This document shows positions 36,624 to 45,811 of a stretch of 64,000 bases of DNA, piece after piece. The DNA is from an uncultured cyanobacterium (GTDB lineage: Bacteria > Cyanobacteriota > Cyanobacteriia > Cyanobacteriales > Nostocaceae). Location: contig CAIVAU010000259.1 of NCBI GenBank assembly GCA_903903925.1, positions 121,051-185,050 of the forward strand. The letters run 5' to 3'. Both the position numbers and the translations under genes were made by a program. The notes under the pieces were generated by a model. That model had not been told where the DNA came from. It saw nothing but the letters and a program-made list of their open reading frames with translations, and did not search any database. Each line of letters opens with the position of its first letter. Position 1 is the first letter of the stretch.

Positions 36624-37337
36624 ATGATGATAAATACCAATTTAGATAGAAAGGTTATCAGGAAAAAATACGAGGCAGACTCAGTTATACTAATAGAGAA
36701 TTTTTTGTCAGATGACTATGCAGAACATTTGTATAATTTTTTTTATAACCAAATACCTAATGATGGTTGGTACTGTTTTACATATCCCAATGCAAAAGAA
36801 GAAAAAACTTTTTCTAAAAATAGATATTTACCCATCGAGCAAGACAATATTGAACTGAGCAAAAAGATAGCTAGAGATGTATTTAAAACAAATTTATTTG
36901 CCACTATATTTGACGTGACGCTAGATAATCATCAAGAAGAATGTAATTGTGTTGAATGCCAATTGAGGCAATATCTAGCCTCGGCTGGAGTCCTTGAATT
37001 TCTCTACGATGTCACAGGAGAAAAAGTCATCCAACCCAAAGAAATATTAGCAACTAGATACGGTGAAGGAGATTTTCTCGCTCCTCACAAAGATCCAAAT
37101 AGGGGTAAAATTGGCTTTGTATATAGCTTAACAAAAGGATGGCGGGCAGAGTGGGGAGGCAATCTTCATTTTCTCAATGAGAAAAACTGGACTTTAGTTG
37201 AGCGGGTAATCGTGCCTAAGCATAACCTTCTCACAATATTTAGTTTAAATAACAATCAGGGAAAGCCGCATTTTGTTTCTGAGGTCAGTCACGCAGCGTC
37301 AACTAAAAGAATTTCTATTTCAGGCTGGTATAAATAA
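36624..37337 (+). CDS. 2-oxoglutarate/Fe(II) oxygenase (prolyl-hydroxylase-like)
   Basis: A 237-residue protein with a jelly-roll oxygenase pattern: the iron ligands in TRYGEGDFLAPHKDPNRGKIGFVYSL (H-X-D) and PHFVSEVSHAASTKRISISGWY (distal H, then the 2OG-binding R). The WGGNLHFL strand is typical of 2OG oxygenases of the prolyl-4-hydroxylase superfamily. A cluster CNCVEC near the middle is unusual. The upstream GTG 36579 would lie just beyond the hairpin, so ATG 36624 is preferred. A role in hydroxylating the peptide is inferred from its place directly after the NRPS. Base composition is AT-rich. Confidence 0.8.
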   Translation: MMINTNLDRKVIRKKYEADSVILIENFLSDDYAEHLYNFFYNQIPNDGWYCFTYPNAKEEKTFSKNRYLPIEQDNIELSKKIARDVFKTNLFATIFDVTLDNHQEECNCVECQLRQYLASAGVLEFLYDVTGEKVIQPKEILATRYGEGDFLAPHKDPNRGKIGFVYSLTKGWRAEWGGNLHFLNEKNWTLVERVIVPKHNLLTIFSLNNNQGKPHFVSEVSHAASTKRISISGWYK

Positions 37338-37367
37338 GGATCGTGAATTAAAGAAAGTACAAAAAAT

Positions 37368-38276
37368 ATGAAAAAAAATATGAAAAAACCAAATTTATTT
37401 ATTGTTGGCGCTCCTAAATGTGGAACGACATCCATGCATAAATATTTGGCTCAACATCCAGAAATTTTCATGTCTTCCTTCAAAGAGCCTCATTATTTCT
37501 CTCCCGATGTTAATTTCTTCTGGCGACTTAAAGAGCTTCCTGAGTACTTATCGCTTTTTGAATCGGCTGGTAATGCTAAATATCTTGGGGAATCTTCCCC
37601 TGGCTATATATATTCTGAAGTTGCATCTCAACAGATAAAAGCGTTTTCTCCTGATTCTAAAATAATCATTATGCTTCGCAATCCCCCCGATATGCTATAT
37701 TCTTTACATGGGGAATTCTTGCTATGGAAACTCGAAGATATTTTAGATTTTAGCGAAGCTTTAGCAGCTCAAGAAGAGCGACGACAAGGCAAGCGGATAC
37801 CAAAGTCTTCTAAAGAACCAAACTTATTGTTTTATTTTGATTGGGTAAAATACTCGATTCAAGTGAAGAGATATTTCGATATTTTCAGTGAGAAAAATGT
37901 CCACATCATTCTCTTTAATGAACTTGTCAAGGATACAGCTAATGTTTATCGTAAAACTCTTGAATTCTTAGAAGTTGACCCCAATGTTCAAGCAGAACTC
38001 AAGGTTCGCAATGCTGCTAAGCCACTTCCTAATCTTGCTGTTCGGTCTTTTTGGTGTAAATATCCTTATTTTGTCAAAATATTACGAGATTTCTTTTCCG
38101 ATGCCTGGGTAGATTTCATCTTGTATGATATAGGCAAATTAACACAGCCTCAACGACCAAAAAATATAGACCCTGAACTACGATTAAGACTCATGAAGCA
38201 ATTTCAGCCAGAGATAAAAGAACTAGCCCATCTCTTAAACTGGGATGAACATACATTACAACTGTGGCTACAGTAA
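37368..38276 (+). CDS. PAPS-dependent sulfotransferase
   Basis: A 302-residue Sulfotransfer-family protein. The 5'-phosphosulfate loop is clear at the N-terminus (FIVGAPKCGTTSMHKYLAQHP), and the 3'-phosphate site follows as KIIIMLRNPPDMLYSLHGEF. The KEPHYFS segment is typical of the family. It should move sulfate from PAPS to a hydroxyl group, plausibly one made by the KR of the loading protein or by the neighbouring oxygenases. It starts 30 bp after the oxygenase gene. Two close ATGs (37368 and 37380) are possible starts. Confidence 0.87.
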   Translation: MKKNMKKPNLFIVGAPKCGTTSMHKYLAQHPEIFMSSFKEPHYFSPDVNFFWRLKELPEYLSLFESAGNAKYLGESSPGYIYSEVASQQIKAFSPDSKIIIMLRNPPDMLYSLHGEFLLWKLEDILDFSEALAAQEERRQGKRIPKSSKEPNLLFYFDWVKYSIQVKRYFDIFSEKNVHIILFNELVKDTANVYRKTLEFLEVDPNVQAELKVRNAAKPLPNLAVRSFWCKYPYFVKILRDFFSDAWVDFILYDIGKLTQPQRPKNIDPELRLRLMKQFQPEIKELAHLLNWDEHTLQLWLQ

Positions 38277-38328
38277 ATAAAATACCTAACTTGACAATTT
38301 ATTACTTTTAAGAATTTTAAAGGATTTT

Positions 38329-39219
38329 ATGGGACTAACAAATGACAAAAGCCAATTACTACCTTCTGATGAAGATTTAAAATTTTATCAAGAACACGGC
38401 TGGTACATCTCTCAAAAAATAATTTCTGATGAAGAAATAGAAGAAGCTCTTAAAGGTTGCCAAAAAATTCACTCTGGTGTACGAGATTATCAATTACCAG
38501 TCCAACTACCAATTCAAATAAATTGGACACCAGAACAAAACCTTGATTCCTTTCGATGTAATGACTTTATCATACAACAAAGTATAGAAATTAGGAAATT
38601 GGCATTGAATCCACTTATTGGAAGAATCGCATCTTACCTGAGCAGTAGCGATCAAATTAGACTTTTTATTAGTTCACTTTTGTACAAACCTCCTGGAGAA
38701 TTTGATGATAGTGTGAAGGTAGGTTGGCACAATGACCGTGCTTACTGGAAAACTTGTACCTCTCTTAATATGCTAACTGCTTGGATTCCGCTACACGATT
38801 GTAATGATTCTATGGGAACTATTATGATGATTGATGGTAGCCATAAATGGTCAAATAATCCTACGTTATTAGAATTGAGACAAGAAAAAAATTTTAGTAC
38901 TACAAAGATGGAATCTTTAGAAAGAAGATTAGAAGCAACTGGATTTTCTATAAAAAAAATTCCCATGAATTTAAAGAAGGGACAAGTAAGTTTTCATCAT
39001 TGTCTTACTTTTCACGGAAGTTATCCAAATCAAAGTCATTTACCACGTATTTCAGTTGTTCTTCACCTGCAAGACAAAAGTAATAAATATCAGATAGCAA
39101 AGAATAAAAATGGAAAAATTTTTGTTAATAACCTAGACGAATTATGTCGAAAGTTACCTGATGGTATTCCTGACTACTCAGATCCTTTATTCTGTCCAGT
39201 TTTATGGGAAAAAAAATGA
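38329..39219 (+). CDS. Phytanoyl-CoA dioxygenase (PhyH) family hydroxylase
   Basis: A 296-residue member of the PhyH branch of 2OG-Fe(II) oxygenases. It begins LKFYQEHGWYISQKIISDEEIEEAL, the usual PhyH opening. The iron ligands are H and D in VGWHNDRAYWKTC and H in VSFHHCLTFHGSYPN, with R in LPRISVVLHLQD for 2-oxoglutarate. The family hydroxylates unactivated carbons, in secondary metabolism often beta- or gamma-carbons of amino acids. It is the second oxygenase of the locus and overlaps the next gene by ATGA. Confidence 0.85.
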   Translation: MGLTNDKSQLLPSDEDLKFYQEHGWYISQKIISDEEIEEALKGCQKIHSGVRDYQLPVQLPIQINWTPEQNLDSFRCNDFIIQQSIEIRKLALNPLIGRIASYLSSSDQIRLFISSLLYKPPGEFDDSVKVGWHNDRAYWKTCTSLNMLTAWIPLHDCNDSMGTIMMIDGSHKWSNNPTLLELRQEKNFSTTKMESLERRLEATGFSIKKIPMNLKKGQVSFHHCLTFHGSYPNQSHLPRISVVLHLQDKSNKYQIAKNKNGKIFVNNLDELCRKLPDGIPDYSDPLFCPVLWEKK

Positions 39220-40007
39220 AGTACAAGTTGCATATTTGTAATAAATTTGGTTCAATCGAGCATTACTACCATTTCATCATGGGCTGCTTTTACCCTCTTG
39301 TAGAGTGGATATACCAGCACAATATAAAAAAAAATGACATACTTTACTTTAAAAAAAGTGGTTTTTTAATGGAAATATTGCGGCGAATTTTAAAACATAA
39401 AATTGTAATTTTAAACGAAAAAGAATTTGAAAATATTTCCTCAGATAATGAAGTTATTTTACATGGTTATGATGATTTGTATAAACCGAATGAAGGACTA
39501 AACGAATATTGTTTGAAAGTATTCCGAGAACGGGTGTGGTTTATGTGCGGTGTATGTAATGACAAGCCAAGGCATAAAGAAATTATTCTTGTTCAACGGG
39601 TTCCACCTCATTCTTTTTATCTTTCGGAAGAATGCGATCAACGTTTTAAAGGCGGTGGGTCAGAACGTCGTAGCATACCAAATCATGAAGAGTTAAAAAC
39701 GAAACTTACCGAGAAGTTCGGAAATCGTTTTAAAAATGTTATTTTGGATAATATGCTGTTTGAGAATCAGGTAAAGCTATTTTATAGTGCCGAAATGGTA
39801 ATAGCACAGCATGGGGCCAGCCTTACCAATGTTTTATGGATGGTTCCGAATTCAAAAGTCATTGAAATCAAGCCCCTAAGTTACCAAGAACAATGCTTTA
39901 CTTTCATATGTGAATTTGCTAATCACCAACATATAATTTTCCCGCAAGACTATAATCATGCTCCTATTAATGTCAACAAATTTATGAATCAAATATTTAA
40001 TAATTAA
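39216..40007 (+). CDS. GT61/DUF563-family glycosyltransferase-like protein
   Basis: About 263 residues with the GT61 core: EIILVQRVPPHSFYLS, the central helical part, and the signature VIAQHGASLTNVLWMVPNSKVIEIKP. Family members transfer pentose or other sugars, and bacterial ones sit in polysaccharide or natural-product loci. The ATG at 39216 overlaps the previous stop as ATGA, so I prefer it to ATG 39204. The protein is short for the family (usually 350 or more) and lacks the usual N-terminal part. Whether it acts on the peptide is unknown. Confidence 0.78.
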   Translation: MKYKLHICNKFGSIEHYYHFIMGCFYPLVEWIYQHNIKKNDILYFKKSGFLMEILRRILKHKIVILNEKEFENISSDNEVILHGYDDLYKPNEGLNEYCLKVFRERVWFMCGVCNDKPRHKEIILVQRVPPHSFYLSEECDQRFKGGGSERRSIPNHEELKTKLTEKFGNRFKNVILDNMLFENQVKLFYSAEMVIAQHGASLTNVLWMVPNSKVIEIKPLSYQEQCFTFICEFANHQHIIFPQDYNHAPINVNKFMNQIFNN

Positions 40008-40017
40008 TAGATTTGTT

Positions 40018-41583
40018 ATGAATCAAGAGAAACAGGCACAAATCGTCAGGCAATCTATCCCCATTTGGTTACGAGTTGTGGTAGTCGGTCTAATAGGGTT
40101 AGGCATTTTCTTTCGCTTTGCCCATTTAGGGCAAAAACCGTACTGGCTAGATGAAAGCTTTACCTCCTTGGCAATTTCCGGTTACACGGTAGCGGAGGTA
40201 CAACAAGAAGTCTCTAACGGTCATATAATTCCTGTGGAAGCGTTAGATAAATATCAGCGGATTAACCCAGATCGTGGAGTGGAAGACACAATTCGCTATT
40301 TAATCACCTCAGACCCACAGCTTTCCCCTTTGTACTTTATATTGGTGAGACTATGGGCGCAAGGAATTGGGGATTCTCCTGCCGCCGTCAGAAGTTTATC
40401 AGCTCTACTCAGTTTGTTACTATTTCCTAGCATCTACTGGTTATGTTTGGAATTGTTTAAGTCCCCTTGTGTTGGATGGGTGGCGCTCGGTATCATAGCT
40501 GTCTCTCCCTTACATCTCCTCTACGCTCAAGAAGCACGTCCATATTCTTTGTGGAGCGTAACAATTGTACTATCGAGTGCTGCTTTATTACGAGCCATAC
40601 GATGCCAAAACCTTGCCAACTGGGGTCTGTATGCCCTTAGTTTATCATTAGGATTATATACTCATTTACTTACCGCCTTGGTGGCGATCGCTCATGGTAT
40701 TTACGTTTTAGTATTGGAACGCTTTCGACTCAACAAAGCCTCGATCAATTATCTGCTGAGTGCTCTAGTTGGATTCTTTCTTTTTCTTCCCTGGCTGATA
40801 ATACTCTTCACTAATATCAACAAAGCTAAAAATTTCGTATCCTGGACATCATTAAAATTAGTGTCTAATCCTTTTGATTTGATAGCTATTTTCCTGACTC
40901 GGGCAAGCCGAATATTTTTTGATATTAATTTAGCTTCAGATTTTAGTTTTATTACTAAGTTTGCTTTAGAAAGTCCTTTATGGTATGGTATCTGTACAAT
41001 AATATGCTGTTTGCTTTTAATAATTTATATTTCTTATTTTTTGATTAAAAAATCTGCTTATGAAATTAGTTTGTTTATTGGTTTATTAGGTGGATTTCCT
41101 GTTCTATCCTTGATGTTGCCAGACTTAATTTTTGGAGGAATTCGCTCAATTCAATTTCGGTATGAGTTACCTTTCTATATAACCCTCCAACTTGGCGTTG
41201 CTTATGTTTTAGCTTTTTGTATCGCTTTTGAGAATCGCTGGCAGAACAGAATTTTGCAATTTATAATAGTTGGATTCTTCTTGTTTGGGCTAGTTTCCAA
41301 TGTGATGATTTTTAATTCTGATACTTGGTGGACAAAAGCATATGGCGTAAAAGAAATACAAACGACTCAACTTATCAATCAATCCGATAGTCCCTTGCTA
41401 GTGGGGATCGGCGATAGGTTAAGCTTGGCAAAAACTCTCTGCTTAAGTCGTTATTTAGAACCAAAAGTTCACTTACTCCTGGGACAATTTAATCCTTTAC
41501 CAATGACTCAAGAAGGGGTTAGTAATATTTTTATTATAGATGATATTTTTACTTTAGATGTCTTGGACGAGAGCAATAAATAA
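40018..41583 (+). CDS. GT39-like polyprenyl-phosphate sugar transferase, membrane
   Basis: A 521-residue protein with about 10-12 membrane segments. Near the start, LGQKPYWLDESFTSLAISG carries the acidic pair of the first outside loop of the PMT/ArnT (GT-C) superfamily, and SPLHLLYAQEARPYSLWSVTIVL is the usual second motif. These enzymes move a sugar from a lipid carrier to an acceptor on the far side of the membrane. The C-terminal soluble tail (LSRYLEPKVHLLLGQFNPLPM) recurs in a decayed copy at 45812-46080 on the other strand. It follows the GT61 gene by 10 bp. Confidence 0.78.
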   Translation: MNQEKQAQIVRQSIPIWLRVVVVGLIGLGIFFRFAHLGQKPYWLDESFTSLAISGYTVAEVQQEVSNGHIIPVEALDKYQRINPDRGVEDTIRYLITSDPQLSPLYFILVRLWAQGIGDSPAAVRSLSALLSLLLFPSIYWLCLELFKSPCVGWVALGIIAVSPLHLLYAQEARPYSLWSVTIVLSSAALLRAIRCQNLANWGLYALSLSLGLYTHLLTALVAIAHGIYVLVLERFRLNKASINYLLSALVGFFLFLPWLIILFTNINKAKNFVSWTSLKLVSNPFDLIAIFLTRASRIFFDINLASDFSFITKFALESPLWYGICTIICCLLLIIYISYFLIKKSAYEISLFIGLLGGFPVLSLMLPDLIFGGIRSIQFRYELPFYITLQLGVAYVLAFCIAFENRWQNRILQFIIVGFFLFGLVSNVMIFNSDTWWTKAYGVKEIQTTQLINQSDSPLLVGIGDRLSLAKTLCLSRYLEPKVHLLLGQFNPLPMTQEGVSNIFIIDDIFTLDVLDESNK

Positions 41584-41615
41584 GTTATGTATTGTTTTGG
41601 GTGGGAGAAGTGAGT

Positions 41616-41669
41616 ATGTCGGAAACTGTTGAAGTTTCAAAAAAGCTAAATCAAAGAGGTTTTTTATGA
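41616..41669 (+). CDS. Possible 17-codon leader peptide of the GMC gene
   Basis: ATG 41616 has a fair ribosome site (GGGAGAAG, 41603-41610) and opens MSETVEVSKKLNQRGFL, ending in TGA that overlaps the GMC start as ATGA. It may couple translation to the oxidoreductase, or be a remnant of the small subunit often found before GMC genes. It could be chance. Confidence 0.35.
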   Translation: MSETVEVSKKLNQRGFL

Positions 41670-43276
41670 ACATCGATTCTTATGATGTTGTGGTCGTAGG
41701 ATCGGGGCTAACTGGTGGTTGGGCAGCTAAAACCCTCACAGAAGGAGGAGCGCGTGTTCTGCTTTTAGATGCTGGTTCGGAGTTAACACTTAATAACGAT
41801 ATTCCCGAAGACAGTAATGGAGAGTTGGTAGCTCCTACAGATCCATCCGTGCCAGTAATTCAAGCACACCAGCCCATTCAATCAAAACATAGAGAGTGTA
41901 CCGATTGTAACAGACATTTGTTTGTGAACGATTTCGACCATCCATATGAAACCCCTTCTGAACGACCGTTTTTTTGGATTCGTGGACGTCAAGTTGGTGG
42001 GCGATCTCTTACTTGGGCAGGTCTAACCTTAAGATATTCTGACCTCGATTTTCAAGCTCCAAAACTAGACTCATATGGACAAGCATGGCCATTTACATAT
42101 AAAGAACTAGACCCTTTCTATACTAAAGTTGAGCAGTTTATGGGGGTTTATGGTAATCAAGATGGTATTGCAGTCGTTCCCGACGGCGCTTTTCTTTCTG
42201 CCAAGGAGATGTCAAGAGCAGAAAGTTTCTTTAAGAAAGTCATCGAAGGAGCATGGGCTGAACGAAGAGTCATCATAGGGCGAGGAATAGAGCGGCGACC
42301 TAGAGATATTTCTGATACAACAACACATTATTGGCCAGCCTTTTCCAGCCAAGCCTCTACACTTAAGGCTGCGTTTGCAACTGGGAGGTTAACATTACGT
42401 TCTAATTGCATAGTTGAACAGCTATTAGCAGATCCAACTTCTGACCTTGTGACTCATATTGTGGTCGTAGATCGAACTTCTTTAGCACGCACGGCGATTC
42501 CATGTCCTTTAGTGGTATTATGTGCCTCTACTCTAGAGTCAACCCGCATTCTGCTTAATTCTTCAACAGATATTTACCAAGGGGGGCTTGGGAATTCTTC
42601 TGGTGTGGTTGGGAAGTACTTGATGGATCATCCAACAATCTCTGTTGAAGGAATTGTTCCAGGTTTCCCACTACCAACACTTCCTTTTGGAGGTCCCCAC
42701 AGTATTTACATTCCTAGATTCAGAAATCTAGGTCAGCATCAGCAAATGTTTCTGAGAGGTTACGGGATTTGGGGTGGAATACAACGGCAATTCAAAGGAT
42801 GGCATAATTTTCCAAATCCTGAGTTTGGACTGTATGCAAGTTGTGAAATGCTTCCTGAATCAAAAAACCACGTATATCTTAGCCCCACGCTTCGAGATCG
42901 ATACGGTATTCCAGTTTTACACATTGATTGTTCTTACTCTAGTAATGAGTTCGCGTTGGCAGAAGACGCGCTTACAAGTATGCGTGAGATGGTTTCTTTG
43001 GCGGGATTTGAAATTACTAATGAGCGGTCCTTAACTGTGCCTGGTCTTTTTGTTCACGAAGTCGGCACCATAAGAATGGGTAGCGATCCTAAAACTTCAG
43101 CGCTTAGTCCCTTTAATCAATCTTGGGATATTCCAAATCTTTTCGTAACGGATGGTTCTTGCTTTGTATCTTGTGGAAGCCAGAATCCATCTCTTACCAT
43201 GATGGCTATTACAGCTCGGACTTGTCAATTTATTTTGAAGGAAGTAGGGCGTGGAAACAGATTCGATAGAAGATAG
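41666..43276 (+). CDS. GMC-family FAD oxidoreductase
   Basis: A 536-residue protein with the FAD dinucleotide motif at its start (DVVVVGSGLTGGWAAKTLTEGGARVLLLDAG), the GMC stretch IRGRQVGGRSLTWAGLTLRYSDLDF, VLCASTLESTRILLNS, and the C-terminal box NLFVTDGSCFVSCGSQNPSLTMMAITARTCQFI. GMC enzymes oxidise alcohols or sugars to carbonyls. It has a good ribosome site (AAAGAGG, 7 bp before ATG). A hydroxyl of the peptide or of an attached sugar is a plausible substrate, by context only. Confidence 0.87.
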   Translation: MNIDSYDVVVVGSGLTGGWAAKTLTEGGARVLLLDAGSELTLNNDIPEDSNGELVAPTDPSVPVIQAHQPIQSKHRECTDCNRHLFVNDFDHPYETPSERPFFWIRGRQVGGRSLTWAGLTLRYSDLDFQAPKLDSYGQAWPFTYKELDPFYTKVEQFMGVYGNQDGIAVVPDGAFLSAKEMSRAESFFKKVIEGAWAERRVIIGRGIERRPRDISDTTTHYWPAFSSQASTLKAAFATGRLTLRSNCIVEQLLADPTSDLVTHIVVVDRTSLARTAIPCPLVVLCASTLESTRILLNSSTDIYQGGLGNSSGVVGKYLMDHPTISVEGIVPGFPLPTLPFGGPHSIYIPRFRNLGQHQQMFLRGYGIWGGIQRQFKGWHNFPNPEFGLYASCEMLPESKNHVYLSPTLRDRYGIPVLHIDCSYSSNEFALAEDALTSMREMVSLAGFEITNERSLTVPGLFVHEVGTIRMGSDPKTSALSPFNQSWDIPNLFVTDGSCFVSCGSQNPSLTMMAITARTCQFILKEVGRGNRFDRR

Positions 43277-43340
43277 CGGGCTACTTTGCTAGGTAATACT
43301 GATTTTTGGTAAAATACCTTACACTGCATTGGGTAGCGTC

Positions 43341-43460
43341 ATGGCAAACAAATATACCATAAACTTGAATGAGGTGGAGATTTCTCGATTGCACTTGCTA
43401 AGAGTATGTTTGTTGCCTTTTGTCGAAACTCCTGAAATTCCGGGCATTTATGGATTGTGA
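43341..43460 (+). other. Short frame, possible transposase start remnant
   Basis: A 39-codon frame beginning MANKYTINLNEVEISRLHLL resembles the first residues of IS630-type transposases, then ends at TGA. It lies in the 260-bp gap after the GMC gene, beside another broken gene. The likeness is weak and by eye. Confidence 0.25.
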
Positions 43461-43536
43461 TTAAATTGAGGCATAGGCTGCCAGTATTTCCCACACGATG
43501 CTTTGTCGTTGATATTACTATTAAGTTAAGGAACTG

Positions 43537-43899
43537 GTGGTTATCCTTTTTTTTGCCTGTGTTATGTTCGCAACAAATTTGACTGTGTTGACGAATTGCA
43601 ATCTCTATGCCTATAGTGCTACCAAAGCATCTGTCGATGCAGTAACGAAATCGCTAGCCAAAGAGCTGGGTTCCCGCAACATCCGCGTAAACGCCATCAA
43701 TCCTGGCATGGTGGAAACGGAGGGTACGCACGCATTAGGACTTTTTGAGAGCGATTACCGCAAACAGATTGAAGCGCAAACCCCCCTGGGTCGCATCGGA
43801 CAGCCACAGGACATTGCACCTGCTGCTGTCTTTCTCGCGTCTGCCGATTCATCCTGGATTACGGGTGAAACACTGCTCATCGCGGGTGGTCGTCGTTAG
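43537..43899 (+). pseudogene. 3' half of a short-chain dehydrogenase gene
   Basis: From about 43590 the frame reads as the C-terminal half of a FabG-like SDR: YAYSATKASVDAVTKSLAKELGSRNIRVNAINPGMVETEG (YXXXK active site), then PLGRIGQPQDIAPAAVFLASADSSWITGETLLIAGG. The NAD(P)-binding half (TGXXXGXG) is absent, and the first 18 residues are unrelated hydrophobic sequence. A full SDR has about 250 residues; here 120 remain. I read it as a truncated gene at the edge of the biosynthetic locus. Confidence 0.8.
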
Positions 43900-43937
43900 T
43901 ACACACCCTAGAGAAAAGTCTAATACAATAGTTAATC

Positions 43938-45713
43938 ATGAAATTGTTTGTAAGGACTAAAATTTGGTATTCTGCAGGCCTGGTTGCCCTTGGGATCATC
44001 ACTGCTCTCTTCTTTTTTAATTGTCAACCTGCGTGGAAACTACAAACGAGTCAAGTGCCGCAGGTCGTTGGCAGTATCCCAAGTGACATAAAGACCTTCA
44101 ATTATGCCTTGAGTGAGAGTGAACCAAGTATCTTTGCTCTAACTTATGAGGGATTAGTAAAAGAAAACCCTATAACAGCAGAAATTGAACCAGATCTTGC
44201 CGAGTCTTGGAACTTTTCTGAAGATAAACTACGGATTGTCTTTACTTTACGTACAGGACTAAGGTGGTCTGACGGGAAGCCATTAACAACAGAGGATGTT
44301 GTCTTTACTTATAACCAGATTTATCTCAACAAAAAAATCCCTACTGTTGTCAGAGATAGCTTTTTAATAGGCGAAACTCGAACTCTACCTAAGGTAAAAA
44401 GACTTAATGACTTACAAGTAGAATTTACCATTTCAGAACCTTTTGCTCCCTTTTTGAGTCGAACTTCTGCAGCTATTTTACCAGCCCATGCCTTACGAGC
44501 ATCAGTGGAAACAAATAATAAAGAGGGAAAGTCCAACTTTCTTTATACTTGGGGAACTGATACCCCTCCTGCCCAAGTTGTCGTTAATGGATCTTACTTG
44601 CTGGAGAGTTATATTCCTAGTCAGCGAATCATCTTTCGGCGTAATCCCTACTACTGGAAAAAGGATGGGCAAGGTAATCAGCAACCATATATTGAACGTG
44701 TTATCTGGGTAGTTATTGAATCAAAAGACACAGCTTTATTACAGTTTCGCTCTAAAGGATTAGATTATATTGAGGTATGGCCAGAATATTTTTCTCTGCT
44801 CAAGAGGGAAGAAAAGCGAGGAAATTTTACTATTTATAACGGTGGTCCTCAGTATAGAATACTTTTTATGGCATTCAATCTTAATAAGGGTAAAAGAGAA
44901 GGAAAGCCTCTAGTTGAACCTTACAAATCTCGCTGGTTTAATAACATTAGGTTCAGAAAAGCAGTTGCCTATGCCATTGATCGGCAGAAGATAGTAAACA
45001 ATATTTATCGTGGACTGGGGCAGGTGCAAAATTCACAGATTTGTATGCAAAGTCCCTATTATCTCCCCTCAGAAGCTAGCTTAGAATATAAGTACAATCC
45101 TCAATATGCTAAAGAACTCTTATTGGAAGCAGAATTCAGATATGATGACAAAGGCAAACTTCTAGATAGGGATGGTCATGTTGTGCGTTTTACTTTGTTC
45201 ACTGACGCTGGAAACATCAGTACAGAAAGTATAGGAGTGCAAATTAAGCAAGATTTAAATCAAATCGGAATTCAAGTAGATTTTCAGCCTATTGCTTACA
45301 CGGCGTTGGTAGATAAGCTAATTAATTCTCTTGAATGGGAAGCGCATATTATCAGCTTTACTGGCAGCAATGAACCGCATGCTGCTGCTTTATGGTATCC
45401 TGAGGGCAATTTTCACCTGTTTAATAAAAAGCCACAAGTGAGTCAGCAACCTTTAGAAGACAGGGAGGTAGCAGATTGGGAGGAGAGAATAGGTCAGCTT
45501 TATATTAAAGCTGCAAGGGAATTAGATAGGGGTAAGCGCAGGGTCATTTATGCTGAAGCTCAGCAGATTATTCGGGAATATTTACCATTAATCTTTCTTA
45601 CTACTCCTTACTCTTTGACTGCTGTGCGTAATCGCATACAAGGCGTCCAATACTCTGCTCTAGAAGGAGCATTATGGAATATTGACGACCTGAGAATTAC
45701 ATCAAATTGGTGA
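43938..45713 (+). CDS. Solute-binding protein, family 5 (peptide/nickel ABC type)
   Basis: A 591-residue extracytoplasmic binding protein. The N-terminus is a signal with a lipoprotein-like cysteine (ITALFFFNCQPAW), so it is probably membrane-anchored. The body has the SBP_bac_5 pattern: LTYEGLVKEN, LAESWNFSEDKLRIVFTLRTGLRWSDGKPLTTEDVVFTYN, and FNNIRFRKAVAYAIDRQKIVNNIYRG. No permease or ATPase genes are next to it. In this place it may take up peptides or be a leftover of a larger transport operon; nothing links it firmly to the product. Confidence 0.85.
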   Translation: MKLFVRTKIWYSAGLVALGIITALFFFNCQPAWKLQTSQVPQVVGSIPSDIKTFNYALSESEPSIFALTYEGLVKENPITAEIEPDLAESWNFSEDKLRIVFTLRTGLRWSDGKPLTTEDVVFTYNQIYLNKKIPTVVRDSFLIGETRTLPKVKRLNDLQVEFTISEPFAPFLSRTSAAILPAHALRASVETNNKEGKSNFLYTWGTDTPPAQVVVNGSYLLESYIPSQRIIFRRNPYYWKKDGQGNQQPYIERVIWVVIESKDTALLQFRSKGLDYIEVWPEYFSLLKREEKRGNFTIYNGGPQYRILFMAFNLNKGKREGKPLVEPYKSRWFNNIRFRKAVAYAIDRQKIVNNIYRGLGQVQNSQICMQSPYYLPSEASLEYKYNPQYAKELLLEAEFRYDDKGKLLDRDGHVVRFTLFTDAGNISTESIGVQIKQDLNQIGIQVDFQPIAYTALVDKLINSLEWEAHIISFTGSNEPHAAALWYPEGNFHLFNKKPQVSQQPLEDREVADWEERIGQLYIKAARELDRGKRRVIYAEAQQIIREYLPLIFLTTPYSLTAVRNRIQGVQYSALEGALWNIDDLRITSNW

Positions 45714-45811
45714 TAAAGACAGTTTCAATAGCGCTTGTTGAATCTGTTCTTAAGAGTAGATATCTCCAAAATAGAAGCGTTTTGTGGTAAAAGAGTATAA
45801 AATTAGCTTTG

